DNA of 26,662 nt from an uncultured Pedobacter sp. (lineage in GTDB: Bacteria; Bacteroidota; Bacteroidia; Sphingobacteriales; Sphingobacteriaceae). The notes below the pieces were generated by a model. It saw only the letters and a list, made by a program, of their open reading frames with translations. It ran no database searches and had not been told where the DNA came from. The stretch covers positions 1 through 26,662 of the forward strand of contig NZ_CAMLHF010000058.1 of NCBI RefSeq assembly GCF_946479715.1. Direction: 5' to 3'. Made by a program: the position numbers and the translations under genes. Shown piece by piece: positions 8,715 through 15,607 of the stretch (within the stretch, counting starts at the first letter, position 1; each line of letters starts with the position of its first letter).

Positions 8715-8732
8715 GTGTAAATCAGTTTACAC
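8715..8732. promoter_or_regulatory. inverted repeat, candidate operator
   Basis: This is a perfect 7+7 dyad: GTGTAAA (8715-8721), spacer TCAG, TTTACAC (8726-8732). It lies just upstream of the -7 box at 8694-8701 on the minus strand and therefore covers the expected -33 region of the operon promoter. A dimeric regulator bound here could control S9-kinase-regulator expression. No T-run follows on either strand, so it does not look like a terminator. Confidence 0.45.
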
Positions 8733-8992
8733 CAATATTGTTACCTTAAACCCCCATTTCAATATGCTCAAAATAAATTAAATATTTAACTAATATGAAT
8801 TATCAATTACTTAGAAACAATCTTTAAAACCCTTTAAATCAATAATTGCCTCATAACCAAAGAAAATAAATATTAAGTAATAGAAACCATTCCTTGAGTA
8901 ACATTTAAAATACGCATTTATGTTTTTGCCAATAGAAAGGAAATTAGAATTCAAATCATTATTTTAGGGACTCTGTTGATAGCCTATCCCTG

Positions 8993-10801
8993 ATGAAAAA
9001 GTTAATTTTAATCTTATTATTCTGTTACACAAGCTTTCTTTGCTCAGCTCAAAGCAACGCTGATGAAGGATTGGCTTTTCAATATTACCAGCAAGGGCAG
9101 TATCAGGAAGCCTCTGTTTTACTGGAGAAATTATTCAATGCGACTAAGAATGATACTTATTTTGACCTCTGGTATACCTCTCTTATTAAGCTCAAAAAAC
9201 TAGAGGAGGCCGAAAAGATTGCTAAGAAACTAATTAAACAAAATCCAAAAAACTTACATTATACAATGGCTCTTGCCCGGGTTTACCAGGAAAAGGGACA
9301 AATAGATGCCGCAAATAAAGCATATTCAGAAACGCTGAACAATTTACCGGCAGATGAGTTTAAGATAAGGGAGGTTGCTAATATATTTTATAGCTTTCAG
9401 GCTTATGATCTCGCCATATCAACCTTCTTACAAGGAAGAAAGATCCTAAACAATGAAAAGATTTTCACTTACGAACTTTTAAGTATATATCGTTTTAAAA
9501 AGGATAAGAACATGCTCGTGCAAGAGTACATTAATGCGCTTGCTCAAATGCCCGAATTATTACCCCAGGCAGAAAGTGTACTCTCTTCTATTTTAGAAGA
9601 CAACGCCGATTATCTTATTTTACAGGCAGCCCTGTTAAAAAAAATACAGAAGGAACCACAAACAGAAATTTATACCAAACTTTTGATATGGCAATACCTT
9701 CAACAACAAGAATATGAAATGGCACTAAGGCAGTTAATAGCGCAGGATAAACGCGTTAAGGATGATGGTGCTATATTATTCAATACCGCCAATACTTTTA
9801 TTGCCAATCAAGCCTATACAACTGCTATAAAGGCCTTTGAATACATTGTAAGTAAGGGCAAGGAGAATCCATATTTTTTACCTGCAAAGGTAGAAATGAT
9901 AGATGCAAAATATCAGCTTGTAATCACTGGACAGTTTGATAAAAAAGCAATTACAGATCTTGCAACCGAATACTCTTCTATAATTGAAGAGTATGGAAAA
10001 ACTGCCCAAACAGTTTTTGCAATGAAAAAACTGGCCAACTTACAAGCATATTATCTTAACGACTTACCTAAGGCAGAAAAAACATTAGAAGATGCACTAA
10101 TTATCACTGGCCTATCTGCTGCAGAAACTGGGCAAATGAAACTCGATCTTGGCGATATTTATATACTAACACAACAACCCTGGGAGGCTTTTTTAATTTA
10201 CGAGCAGGTAGCCAAGCAGTTTGAAAACCAAGCTGTGGGAAACGAAGCTCATTTCCGGTCGGCAAAACTTTCCTTTTATCAGGGCAATTTCTCCTATGCA
10301 AAATCCCAGGCAGATGTTTTAAAGGCATCAACATCTCAATTAATTGCTAATGATGCATTAAATCTGAGTTTAATGATTTCAGATAATCTGCAATCTAAGG
10401 TAGACAGTAATGCACTTAAAATGTATGCGGATGCGGAGATGCTTCAGTTTCGAAATCTTCCGGCAAAGGCCCTCATAAAACTGGACAGCATTGCAATCGC
10501 TTTTCCAAACAATAGCTTGACTGATGATATATTAATGGCAAAATCCAGAATATATATCAAAACAAATGAAATAAATAATGCTGTAAAAGTTCTTAAAGAA
10601 CTTATAGACCAACAAGGAACCAGTCTTTGGACTGACGATGCGCTATTTACATTAGCAGACCTATATGAGAAAAACCTGAAGAACAATGAAGAAGCTAAAG
10701 CATTATATCAGAAACTGATTAGTGATTATCCGGGTAGTATGTTTACCACAGAGGCACGTAAGCGTTTTAGGAAACTTCGTGGGGATAATATTGGTACATA
10801 G
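8993..10801 (+). CDS. exported TPR-repeat protein
   Basis: This 602-residue protein begins with a clear signal peptide (MKK, then a hydrophobic run ending at CSAQ near residue 20). The remainder is almost all helical pairs of tetratricopeptide type: repeated segments such as FQYYQQGQYQEASVLLEKL, the ALARVYQEKGQIDAANKAY unit, and near the C-terminus DDALFTLADLYEKNLKNNEE followed by AKALYQKLISDYPGSMFTTE, which is close to the repeat form seen in BamD and YbgF-like proteins. No catalytic domain is visible. The likely location is the periplasm or the inner face of the outer membrane, as a scaffold for an envelope complex. The partner is not evident. A DUF4286 gene follows by 15 bp, and this gene is divergent from the S9 operon. 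Confidence 0.9.
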   Translation: MKKLILILLFCYTSFLCSAQSNADEGLAFQYYQQGQYQEASVLLEKLFNATKNDTYFDLWYTSLIKLKKLEEAEKIAKKLIKQNPKNLHYTMALARVYQEKGQIDAANKAYSETLNNLPADEFKIREVANIFYSFQAYDLAISTFLQGRKILNNEKIFTYELLSIYRFKKDKNMLVQEYINALAQMPELLPQAESVLSSILEDNADYLILQAALLKKIQKEPQTEIYTKLLIWQYLQQQEYEMALRQLIAQDKRVKDDGAILFNTANTFIANQAYTTAIKAFEYIVSKGKENPYFLPAKVEMIDAKYQLVITGQFDKKAITDLATEYSSIIEEYGKTAQTVFAMKKLANLQAYYLNDLPKAEKTLEDALIITGLSAAETGQMKLDLGDIYILTQQPWEAFLIYEQVAKQFENQAVGNEAHFRSAKLSFYQGNFSYAKSQADVLKASTSQLIANDALNLSLMISDNLQSKVDSNALKMYADAEMLQFRNLPAKALIKLDSIAIAFPNNSLTDDILMAKSRIYIKTNEINNAVKVLKELIDQQGTSLWTDDALFTLADLYEKNLKNNEEAKALYQKLISDYPGSMFTTEARKRFRKLRGDNIGT

Positions 10802-10804
10802 TTC

Positions 10805-10812
10805 TATCTTTG
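10805..10812 (+). promoter_or_regulatory. candidate -7 box directly before the DUF4286 gene
   Basis: TATCTTTG matches TAnnTTTG exactly and is followed by CACC and the ATG at 10817. Transcription from it would start at or next to the start codon, giving a leaderless or near-leaderless mRNA. No convincing -33 TTTG is visible within the end of the upstream gene. Confidence 0.4.
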
Positions 10813-10816
10813 CACC

Positions 10817-11119
10817 ATGTTATTATACAATGTAACCACAATTATCGAAGATAACTCAGCAGATCGCTGGCTTCAATGGATGCAGGAGATCCACATTCCA
10901 CAAGTCATGCAAACAGGATTATTTGTATCCAACAGGCTTCTTAAAGTAGTTGACTCTCCAAATGAAGGTGTAACATACTGTGCGCAGTATATAGCCGAAA
11001 ACATGGATAATTATTTAGCCTACCAAGATAAATTTGCACCTGCTTTACTAGCCGAGGTGAATGAGAATTTTAAAAATCAGCAGGTGTCCTTTACCTCTCT
11101 GATGGAATATATCGCTTAA
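10817..11119 (+). CDS. DUF4286 family protein
   Basis: This is a small 100-residue protein matching the DUF4286 pattern: an N-terminal MLLYNVTTIIEDN strand, a WLQWMQEIHIPQVMQTGLF helix, a central strand containing the YCAQYIAEN segment, and a C-terminal helix in which the FAPALLAEVNENFKNQ segment is typical. The fold is probably a ferredoxin-like alpha/beta domain. It has no signal peptide and should be cytoplasmic. The biochemical role of the family is unknown. It sits 15 bp after the TPR gene and 8 bp before rfbC, so it may be part of that transcript or start from its own box at 10805. Confidence 0.88.
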   Translation: MLLYNVTTIIEDNSADRWLQWMQEIHIPQVMQTGLFVSNRLLKVVDSPNEGVTYCAQYIAENMDNYLAYQDKFAPALLAEVNENFKNQQVSFTSLMEYIA

Positions 11120-11127
11120 TCCCATTT

Positions 11128-11682
11128 ATGAATATTATAGAGACTCCCATTGCTAACCTTCTGGTTATTGAGCCCAAGGTTTGGAAAGACAACCGCGGAT
11201 ATTTTTACGAAAGCTACAATTCAAAGTTGTTTTCAGACGCTGGTATTGATGCTACCTTTGTACAAGACAATCAATCTTTTTCTCAGAAGGGGGCTTTACG
11301 TGGACTTCATGCTCAAAAAGATCCATTTGAGCAAGGTAAGTTAGTAAGAGTTCTACAAGGGAAAGTTTTAGATATAGCAGTAGATATCAGAAAAGAATCA
11401 GAAACTTTTGGCCAATATTTCAGCATAGAACTTAGTGGCGATAACCATAAACAATTGTGGGTTCCACCAGGATTTTTACATGGTTTTTTAACGCTTGAAG
11501 ATGATACTATTTTCACCTATAAAGTAACTAATTACTATGATAAAGCTTCCGAAATTGGTGTGATCTGGAATGATGCCGATATCAATGTCGATTGGAATAG
11601 CAGTATTGTAAAAGAAGATCTGATCCTTTCTGACAAAGACCTGGTATTGCCCGCTTTCAAAGATTTCGACAGTCCTTTTTAA
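11128..11682 (+). CDS. rfbC: dTDP-4-dehydrorhamnose 3,5-epimerase
   Basis: This 184-residue protein is full length for RmlC/RfbC, the cupin enzyme that epimerises dTDP-4-keto-6-deoxyglucose at C3 and C5 on the way to dTDP-L-rhamnose. Family landmarks are DNRGYFYESY (21-30), the catalytic His61 in LRGLHAQ, K71, VDIRKES (85-91), WVPPGFLHGF (111-120) and the Tyr in TYKVTNYYD (Y131), which acts as the general acid. The fold is a cytoplasmic dimer in known members. Unusually for a rhamnose-pathway gene, no rfbA, rfbB or rfbD lies nearby. It follows the DUF4286 gene by 8 bp, so the other steps must be encoded elsewhere. Confidence 0.95.
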   Translation: MNIIETPIANLLVIEPKVWKDNRGYFYESYNSKLFSDAGIDATFVQDNQSFSQKGALRGLHAQKDPFEQGKLVRVLQGKVLDIAVDIRKESETFGQYFSIELSGDNHKQLWVPPGFLHGFLTLEDDTIFTYKVTNYYDKASEIGVIWNDADINVDWNSSIVKEDLILSDKDLVLPAFKDFDSPF

Positions 11683-12025
11683 AGATTAAATATGCAATAT
11701 AGATACACTTACTACCAACCCTGTAATTGTTCTGTTCAGCTTGCTTAGCCCTTTCTTTGACATCTGGGTGGCGGAGACCCATTAGACATCTTTCATAAGG
11801 GTACAGACCTCCGATACACCTATAATACAGGTATGTAACCCGGGTGTAACACCTGTTATTACTTAACCTGAACCGAACCATTTGTAGGGCCAGGTGCAAG
11901 GAGGGACTGGCCAAAATTACCCGCGTTAAAAAAATATGTGCCGTAATATGCGCTCTGTGCGTTTTATGCGCAATAATACGTTTTATACGTTATAGACGTT
12001 CTGTGCGTTTTCAGAATAATTGACA
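11683..12025. other. 343-bp convergent intergenic region
   Basis: No convincing gene lies between rfbC (+) and the OmpA-family gene (-). From 11761 to 11940 the GC content is about 46% by hand count, visibly higher than the coding sequence around it. The block contains small palindromes: ACCCGGGT near 11839, ACCT/AGGT pairs between 11818 and 11853, and GGCCAG/CTGGCC arms at 11888-11893 and 11907-11912. A short minus-strand frame at 11686-11763 (25 residues, beginning MSKKGLSKLN) and an 85-residue minus frame over 11657-11914 do not resemble any protein I can name. The right end carries the 9-bp tandem repeat described separately. Confidence 0.6.
11942..12014. repeat. degenerate 9-bp tandem repeat, eight units
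   Basis: Eight consecutive units all begin with CG, at 11942, 11951, 11960, 11969, 11979, 11988, 11997 and 12006. Seven are 9 bp long and one is 10 bp. Examples are CGTAATATG, CGTTTTATG, CGTTTTATA, CGTTATAGA, CGTTCTGTG and CGTTTTCAG, giving an approximate consensus CGTTnTATG. The block lies outside any gene, 11 bp beyond the stop of the OmpA-family gene. Its function is unknown. Confidence 0.7.
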
Positions 12026-12868
12026 TTATTGTTTGATCAAATCATACAACTCGTCCAATTTAGGCGAAAGCACGATCTCAATTCTACGATTCTTGCTTCT
12101 ACCCTCTGCTGTGGTATTGGCATCCAACGGCTGAAATTCACCTTTCCCAGTTGCTGTCATACGTACACTCTCAACCTTACTAACTTCTGTCAGGTAACGC
12201 ACCACCGATGTTGATCGCAAAACACTTAAATCCCAGTTGTCTTTAATTTGTCCTAGGTTAGTGATTTTTTGAGAGTCTGTATGGCCTTCCACAGCGATGT
12301 TAATTTCAGGCTGTTGCTTTAATACATCTGCGAGTTGACTTAATGCTTGTTTCCCTTTCTCGTCAATAATAATACTTCCAGACGGGAATAGCAATTTATC
12401 AGTAAGAGAAACATATACTTTACCATTTCTAATCTCCACAGTCAAACCATTTTTAGTAAACCCTAAAAGAGCCTGCTGCAGTTTTTCCTTTAATTGATTG
12501 GTAGCCTCATCACGTTTACGTAATATCTCTTCCACTTCTTTTAGGCGTTGCTCGCGTGTTTTTAAATCATTAGAAAGCTTGCTGATCTCCGTAGAACTCT
12601 TGTTTTTTAATTTAGCATAGTTGCTGTCCATTTCAGAATACTTGTTCTTCAGATCATTTAATGCACTACTTAATCCGGTAGTATCTTTTTTTAACCTTGC
12701 AATCAGACCTTCCAGATTTTCATTCTTTAGTTGCGATTCTCCCCATCCTGTTTTTAATGAATCCTGTGTCGCCAATAGTGATTTATACTTTTTAGGAGAT
12801 AGAACTACGCAGGAACTGAATGCACTGGCAAGCAGCCCAACGAATAAGAATAAGCTAATTTTTTTCAT
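12026..12868 (-). CDS. OmpA-family peptidoglycan-binding lipoprotein with coiled coil
   Basis: This protein has 280 residues when started at the ATG at 12868. The open frame extends 27 codons further upstream, but only this start puts a lipoprotein signal (MKKISLFLFV, then AFSSC with Cys20) at the N-terminus. Residues 35-135 are polar and heptad-like, consistent with a coiled-coil stalk. The C-terminal OmpA domain (about 155-270) contains the FPSG start, the GHTDS motif (195-199), the LRSTSVVRYL helix and NRRIEI (260-265), which together form the meso-diaminopimelate binding site in known members. It probably tethers the outer membrane to peptidoglycan. It is the last gene of the long minus-strand run, 85 bp after DUF2461, and may have its own promoter, although no clear box was found. 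Confidence 0.93.
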   Translation of the reverse strand: MKKISLFLFVGLLASAFSSCVVLSPKKYKSLLATQDSLKTGWGESQLKNENLEGLIARLKKDTTGLSSALNDLKNKYSEMDSNYAKLKNKSSTEISKLSNDLKTREQRLKEVEEILRKRDEATNQLKEKLQQALLGFTKNGLTVEIRNGKVYVSLTDKLLFPSGSIIIDEKGKQALSQLADVLKQQPEINIAVEGHTDSQKITNLGQIKDNWDLSVLRSTSVVRYLTEVSKVESVRMTATGKGEFQPLDANTTAEGRSKNRRIEIVLSPKLDELYDLIKQ

Positions 12869-12953
12869 TAATGTGTTATTAATTTTAGTGATCAAGAAAA
12901 CTCGCGCAAGCCCATTAATTAGAGCTCTAACCCTATACGCGTTTTTCAATAAG

Positions 12954-13616
12954 TTATTGCGCTACTGCGTTTCTCAAAAATAGAATAAAAGGATAAACAC
13001 TTTCAAAAGCAGTTTTCAACTTATCAACGATTCCCGGTTTTAGGAATTCATCATCCTTTAAAGGACACACTGCTATAAAGCTCTTAAGTTTTAGAAATTC
13101 TATTTGAGGATGATCTATATCATAGCCTTTAGGGGCATTTTTTAACGTATCTTCCTGACTTAGCGTAAAAGTATTTTTAAAACTTTTGTCATCAATTATG
13201 CTCAGAAATTCTGAGGTATTGTAGTCTATCTCTTCTCTTATACTTTTTAAAACGGGAGCTTCAGGCATCCAAAATCCAGCGCCAAGGAAACATTCTCCCG
13301 GCTGTATATGAAGATAATATCCCGGGCCATGTATATTGCTCCCTTTTATACTAAAAGAAATCCCAAAGTTATTCTTATATGGATCTTTATTTTTACTAAA
13401 ACGAACATCCCTATAAATACGTAGCAGACATTTTTTTGCTGGGGTATCAATTGGAAATTCAGGATCTATAGCGGCTAATTTGGGTATTAGCTGATCAATA
13501 AAAGCCAATACATCTGCTTTCGCAGTTTCGTATCTGCCTTTGTTTTCTGCGAACCATTCGCGGTTGTTGTTTTGCGCTACATCTTTAATAAAAGCGAGTG
13601 TTTCTGGCTTAATCAT
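12954..13616 (-). CDS. DUF2461 (TIGR02453) family protein
   Basis: This 220-residue protein starts at the ATG at 13616. The frame is open for 43 further codons upstream, but that part overlaps the DUF983 gene, and family similarity begins here at MIKPETLAFIKDVAQNNNRE. Family landmarks are the NREWF segment (18-22), RIYRDVRFSKNKDPYKN at about 66-82, the glycine-rich GPGYYLHIQPGE stretch at about 97-108, and the C-terminal YPFILFLR. It is predicted to be cytoplasmic with no known activity. The start codon overlaps the DUF983 stop as ATGA, a sign of translational coupling, so it is expressed with the respiratory cluster. Whether it has any respiratory role is not known. Confidence 0.92.
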   Translation of the reverse strand: MIKPETLAFIKDVAQNNNREWFAENKGRYETAKADVLAFIDQLIPKLAAIDPEFPIDTPAKKCLLRIYRDVRFSKNKDPYKNNFGISFSIKGSNIHGPGYYLHIQPGECFLGAGFWMPEAPVLKSIREEIDYNTSEFLSIIDDKSFKNTFTLSQEDTLKNAPKGYDIDHPQIEFLKLKSFIAVCPLKDDEFLKPGIVDKLKTAFESVYPFILFLRNAVAQ

Positions 13617-14011
13617 GGCTTGTCGTAATAGGCGTTGTACTTTATTTTTGGAGAAAGCCAATGTAATAAAATCACCCGGGAATAACGATAATTGAACGGT
13701 GCCAAAATTAAACAACCTGTAAAGATTACAGTAAGATAAAGCCATAAAGATTCAAACTCAAGATTACCTCCTGAAAATACGTAGGTAGCTATACCTAATG
13801 CAATCATTTCTGCACAATTCATAGCATAACTCACATACATGGCTGCGTAAAAATAACCTGGCTCAATTTCAAAACGTTGACCGCAATGGCCACAAATTGT
13901 ATTGGTGTGTTGTACATTAAAGCCATAAAGACTTCCCGTAAAGATATCGCCCCTCCTGCATTGAGGGCATTTACCGTGTACGAGTGCGTATAGCTTAGAC
14001 GTTTTCTGCAT
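13613..14011 (-). CDS. DUF983 membrane protein with zinc ribbon
   Basis: This 132-residue DUF983 protein has an N-terminal four-cysteine ribbon: C15-x2-C18 in GKCPQCRRG and C40-x2-C43 in CGHCGQ. The family signature EIEPGYFYAAMYVSYA follows at about 48-63. Two membrane segments lie at about 62-80 and 88-106, and a short polar tail ends in YYDKP. DUF983 genes are often found inside cytochrome oxidase gene clusters in other phyla, which supports an assembly-related role. The function itself is not established. Its 5' end overlaps the small CxxC gene by 17 bp, and its stop overlaps the DUF2461 start by 4 bp. That makes it the middle of a compact, probably coupled trio. Confidence 0.93.
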   Translation of the reverse strand: MQKTSKLYALVHGKCPQCRRGDIFTGSLYGFNVQHTNTICGHCGQRFEIEPGYFYAAMYVSYAMNCAEMIALGIATYVFSGGNLEFESLWLYLTVIFTGCLILAPFNYRYSRVILLHWLSPKIKYNAYYDKP

Positions 14012-14249
14012 AACTAACAGTTCTTTTGCGATATTTTACATACCACAATACGCCCATCCCTGATATTAGAAGATAAGGAATAGCCAAAAGGTATAAAATA
14101 CCTGAGTTTAAACCTTTTCCCTGAGTATTACCGTTCTTTACACTTTGTTCTGCACTCACAGTACACATGGCACATTGCGCATTCACATTATTTGACGATG
14201 ATACTGTCAACAGGATCATAAAGAGGAAGATAACTGCTACCTTTTTCAT
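13995..14249 (-). CDS. small membrane protein with mature N-terminal CAMC motif
   Basis: This 84-residue protein uses the ATG at 14249. The frame extends 46 codons further upstream into the DUF420 gene, but only this start gives a signal peptide (MKKVAVIFLF onward, cut after VNA at residue 24). The mature protein would begin QCAMC (25-29), with Cys26 and Cys29. A polar stretch of about 25 residues follows, then one membrane helix at about 51-72, and a basic tail. It therefore seems to be a membrane-anchored protein with a periplasmic CxxC. I recognise it only as the kind of small protein seen next to oxidase assembly genes in Bacteroidota. Its place between DUF420 and DUF983 suggests a copper-handling or thiol-redox role, which is inference. 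Its 3' end overlaps DUF983 by 17 bp. Confidence 0.82.
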   Translation of the reverse strand: MKKVAVIFLFMILLTVSSSNNVNAQCAMCTVSAEQSVKNGNTQGKGLNSGILYLLAIPYLLISGMGVLWYVKYRKRTVSYAENV

Positions 14250-14253
14250 GTTG

Positions 14254-14261
14254 CAAATATA
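14254..14261 (-). promoter_or_regulatory. candidate -7 box directly before the CAMC gene
   Basis: On the minus strand this reads TATATTTG, an exact TAnnTTTG match, followed by CAAC and the ATG at 14249. It lies in the 56-bp gap after DUF420, so the CAMC-DUF983-DUF2461 group could be transcribed on its own with almost no leader. No clear -33 box was found. Confidence 0.4.
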
Positions 14262-14305
14262 AGCAAAGAAACTGTAACACATTTTAAGAATAGTCAGAAA
14301 CCAGT

Positions 14306-14878
14306 CTAAAAATTGTAATAAGGTGATATCATCAGATATACTATAACACCAGTTACAGCAACATAGAGCCATACTGGATAAGCCCACCTAACTATTTTTT
14401 TATGGCGCTCTACCTGCATATTAAACCCTCTTAAAAAGCTCACAAGGATTAGGGGTAAAACAACAATAGCAAGAATAATGTGTGTAGCCAGTATAAAGAA
14501 ATAGATATAACGGGTTGATCCAACTGCAGCCAATTCAATGGCCGACAATACCCCATTATGATCAACATCTCCATACTTGGTATCTTTTTCATAGAGGTGA
14601 AAAACGATATAAAAAAGGAGAAAGATTGCCGAAAGGATAAATGTGATAATATTCGTTACTTTATGGGCTTGTATGTTTTTCTTTTTTATGAAAATTAAAG
14701 ACACGATTAGGAGTACTGCACAAGTTGCATTAATGCCTCCTATTATATGTGGAAATAGATAGATGAAAGATGGGGTAGGCTCAGGAGGTGGCACTAACTT
14801 TAACGCTATAACAACAAGTAACACAACCGCTGTTACAATCCATATTAATCTTAAAAAAAACTTATCATTAAAATTCAT
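14306..14878 (-). CDS. DUF420/CtaM-like membrane protein with EF-hand-like loop
   Basis: This 190-residue protein of the DUF420 family has about five membrane segments (near 11-29, 40-64, 74-93, 123-146 and 166-184) with conserved His residues at 44, 72, 94, 133 and 159. DUF420 includes CtaM/YozB of Firmicutes, needed for maturation of heme A-containing oxidase, and the location right after the SCO gene fits such a role here. Between the third and fourth segments, residues 104-115 read DVDHNGVLSAIE, a full match to the calcium-binding EF-hand loop pattern (D1, D3, N5, G6, hydrophobic 8, E12). Whether the loop binds calcium is unknown. It follows the SCO gene by 21 bp. The family call is firm and the loop function is inference. 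Confidence 0.88.
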   Translation of the reverse strand: MNFNDKFFLRLIWIVTAVVLLVVIALKLVPPPEPTPSFIYLFPHIIGGINATCAVLLIVSLIFIKKKNIQAHKVTNIITFILSAIFLLFYIVFHLYEKDTKYGDVDHNGVLSAIELAAVGSTRYIYFFILATHIILAIVVLPLILVSFLRGFNMQVERHKKIVRWAYPVWLYVAVTGVIVYLMISPYYNF

Positions 14879-14899
14879 ATTCTATCTATTTAGAACTTC

Positions 14900-15607
14900 T
14901 TATCTTCCGTCTCTGGAGTTTCTCAACTCCTCTGCCAGCAACACCTTAATTTCATCATCTAGCTTTGTTAAGGCTTCCTGACTTGTGGCCTCATAATAGC
15001 CTCTAATGCGACGATGGCTGTCAAGCAATACTAGCATATTGCTATGAATAAATTTGTTCTCAGTGCCAATCTTTTCTTGATGAGCATCCAAGGACAATCC
15101 TTTTTTTATCAATGTAGATAACTGCGTGCTATCTCCCGTTAGTAAATCCCATTTCCCTGCCTTTGCAGAAAGTGTCTTTGCATAACCTGCAAGTACATCC
15201 TGCTTATCAGTTTCAGGATCAATACTGATTCCTACAAAATTAACTGCTTTATTATGCTGATAGGTTTCATCAAAACCTTTCATAGCCCTGGTTGTAGCTC
15301 CGGCACCATTCGCATCTCCTTTGGTATAAAACAGACTTAGTATTAAAATGTTGCTTCCATATTTACTCAAACTAACAGAATCTCCATTCTGATTAATCAA
15401 CTTAAAATCATTTACTACATGGTAAATCGTATCAGGAATCTGCGTCCCTCTAACCGAGTGAAATGTAGCAGCAACTTCCTTATGTCCAAAGATTGGAAGT
15501 GGCCTGTACCTGTTTTTGCCTTTTTCCTGGAGTAAATAATACAAAAATCCTGGTACCGCTAATATGGTGACCAGGATTAATATTTTTTTTATTGGAGTAC
15601 CCTTCAT
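14900..15607 (-). CDS. SCO1/SenC-family protein lacking all cysteines
   Basis: This 235-residue protein has an N-terminal membrane anchor (about 8-26) and a periplasmic thioredoxin-like domain of the SCO1/SenC family. The family outline is clear: a DFKLINQNGDSVSLSKYG strand-loop, then NILILSLFYT, a VNFVGISIDPETD strand at about 122-134, the FIHSN stretch with His188 in the copper-ligand position, and LLDSHRRIRGYY. The copper motif CxxxC should follow FYT at about 95-101, but the sequence reads KGDANGAG, and there is no cysteine anywhere in the protein. It therefore cannot use the usual two-thiolate site or act as a thiol reductase. It starts by a TAATG overlap with the subunit IV stop, so it is coupled to the oxidase genes. 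A non-redox chaperone role is inferred. Confidence 0.87.
   Translation of the reverse strand: MKGTPIKKILILVTILAVPGFLYYLLQEKGKNRYRPLPIFGHKEVAATFHSVRGTQIPDTIYHVVNDFKLINQNGDSVSLSKYGSNILILSLFYTKGDANGAGATTRAMKGFDETYQHNKAVNFVGISIDPETDKQDVLAGYAKTLSAKAGKWDLLTGDSTQLSTLIKKGLSLDAHQEKIGTENKFIHSNMLVLLDSHRRIRGYYEATSQEALTKLDDEIKVLLAEELRNSRDGR

Larger units (their letters stand above)
8678..8992. other. divergent intergenic region
   Basis: These 315 bp separate the divergent S9 and TPR genes. The left third holds the minus-strand -7 box and the GTGTAAA dyad. The rest is very AT-rich, has no open frame of interest, and contains a distant 8-bp inverted pair (ATTACTTA at 8806-8813 and TAAGTAAT at 8874-8881) that may be chance in such sequence. 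A promoter for the TPR gene should lie on the right, but I found only imperfect TAnnTTTG-like matches. Confidence 0.6.

Noticed and set aside
11128..11682. A dTDP-rhamnose or O-antigen gene cluster
   Set aside because: Only rfbC is present; no rfbA, rfbB, rfbD or glycosyltransferase lies nearby.
11888..11912. A terminator formed by GGCCAG/CTGGCC
   Set aside because: The stem is only 6 bp with a 13-nt loop, and no T-run follows on either strand.
11657..11914. An 85-residue minus-strand coding region
   Set aside because: It overlaps the rfbC 3' end, has no recognisable domain or signal, and covers a palindromic noncoding block.
12869..12949. A longer N-terminus for the OmpA-family protein
   Set aside because: The extra 27 residues would place the lipoprotein signal internally; the internal ATG gives a normal signal peptide and lipobox.
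13617..13745. A longer N-terminus for the DUF2461 protein
   Set aside because: These codons overlap DUF983 and lie before the start of family similarity; the ATGA overlap supports the shorter start.
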